Positions 63,004-64,000 of a stretch of DNA of 64,000 nucleotides are shown here, one piece after another; position 1 is the first letter of the stretch; each line of letters opens with the position of its first letter. The position numbers and the translations under genes were made by a program. The stretch is from Caprimulgus europaeus (lineage: Eukaryota; Chordata; Aves; Caprimulgiformes; Caprimulgidae): the NCBI GenBank assembly GCA_907165065.1, contig OU015532.1, forward strand, positions 32,473,339 through 32,537,338, given 5' to 3'. The notes beneath the pieces are model-generated. The model was not told the DNA's origin. It worked only from the letters and a program-made list of their open reading frames with translations, and did no database searches.

Positions 63004-64000
63004 GTGCTGACAAAACCTGTACAAGGCTTTAGCTGTAAAATTAAAATACCGAAGAGAACAGTTAAAAATGCCTATTTAAATATTGAGGGGTTTTCACAAG
63101 AAAGGAGGAAAACATAGCAGAAGCACTGGTGGTTGTCAGATGTGCAGAAGGCTGGACCAAGGATCTTTTCTAGCACAGAAAGATCATGAACATACTGGCA
63201 ATCTTTTTTGGCACTATAAAACATAGCTTTTTAAATTTTTTTTAAAATTTGACTATTTCGTTAACGTGCTCATTGTAAATTTCTTTTCTGTAACAATAAC
63301 AGGTGCTGCACAATTTTAACATTTCTACTGGTGTGCCCCTGCTGGTACTTTCAATGTGCAATTTTCTTTTTTGGTCAGGCTGAATGTTATGGAAATAACA
63401 GCTTGTCATTGCTTGTTTGATGTCTTCTTGCAGAATTGTAGTCTGCATTTAAACCTTGGCTGAGAAAAGAGGATTACTTCCGCTGCTCCCTTCTCCATCT
63501 ATGTCTTTTCTCCTTTGTGCTAAATAAGAGCTAGTATGTGAAGAGCTTCCTTCGTCTAACTGATATGCCAAAGATCATATGGTTTACAGCAACAACGAAA
63601 AACCTGGGAGTTTTTCCACACTGATTTTACTTTATATGGCATAAATTGACCTGTTCTTTGCTGTTGGCAATACATAAATATATGAAGTTAGTAGTGCTAA
63701 CATTTCAGGTGCATGGATACATGTCTCTTCTTGCATTTGCTATGAAAGCTGTGAGAAGGGTCTGTCTTCTGCAGTGCTGAACAGTATATAGAACATTGAA
63801 TAAAGATCAGAGATTTCCTTAAATGCAAGTGGAATGTAGTATCTTTGAACATCAATAAAAACTTGAAGTGAGGAGTTTCTGACGGTGTGTTTGGAGCTAG
63901 TTTTCAATTCTATGGATTTTCTATAAGTTATGGCTACTTATTTTTCATTAATGTTTTGAAGTGCCAGGTTTTTCTTCACTGGGATGCAAATTAGATACAC
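63004..64000. other. Right flank, nothing recognised
   Basis: This is AT-rich sequence. No CR1, LTR, RNA gene or exon can be supported. Confidence 0.45.

Noticed and set aside
62442..63032. Several overlapping frames on both strands at the G-rich block
   Set aside because: They are a composition effect. The peptides are Gly/Pro/Ala-rich in all frames, with no motif or consistent strand.
1..64000. CRISPR arrays, operons, bacterial-type genes, tRNA, rRNA or snRNA genes
   Set aside because: Nothing in the window resembles them. The window is vertebrate nuclear DNA with retroelements and microsatellites.

Overview
This is an avian nuclear DNA window. The diagnosis rests on several CR1 LINE copies, both full-context and truncated; the ATTCTATG-type 3' tails are directly visible on the two youngest-looking families. 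Two fragments of LTR families that I recognise as common in bird genomes point the same way. CpG is scarce everywhere except for one dense CpG island. I cannot name the species or the chromosome. The sequence looks like ordinary vertebrate intergenic and intronic DNA, so almost all short open frames are chance. None is reported as a confident protein-coding gene.

Left part (1-40.9 kb): AT-rich, repeat-laden and gene-poor. It holds two complementary pieces of one LTR type (1836-2287 and 6551-6721), a minus-strand LTR piece (12278-12540), and CR1 copies at 4743, 6075, 16116, 18258, 19213, 33869 and 37370. It also holds a very long (TTTTC)n array of about 380 bp, an (AT)23 tract, a C17 run and several A/T runs. 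One minus-strand open segment with a good splice donor (33681-33859) is the only exon-like item here, and I do not recognise its product.

Centre (41.0-42.45 kb): a strong CpG island with no TATA box, an inverted CCAAT box, a CACGTG E-box and a plausible 5' splice site at 41725/41726. These suggest a promoter firing to the right, with a short, probably non-coding first exon.

Right part (42.45-64 kb): lower in repeats, with only two short CR1 tails, and by eye G- and T-rich on the + strand. That is what a long transcribed first intron would look like. Three small segments with good acceptors and donors (47342-47489, 49501-49544, 57781-57826) stay open in one joint reading frame, and they are offered as candidate downstream exons of the CpG-island transcript. 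Near the right end lies an unusual G-rich block (62633-63003) with two canonical G-quadruplex motifs.

How the parts may work together: the likeliest reading is the 5' end of one rightward gene with a long first intron and most exons beyond the window, next to a gene desert shaped by CR1 and LTR insertions. I see no clear new biological system. The best leads are the unidentified rightward transcript, the LTR split at a 10-bp shared junction, the orphan minus-strand exon-like segment, and the G4-bearing block.
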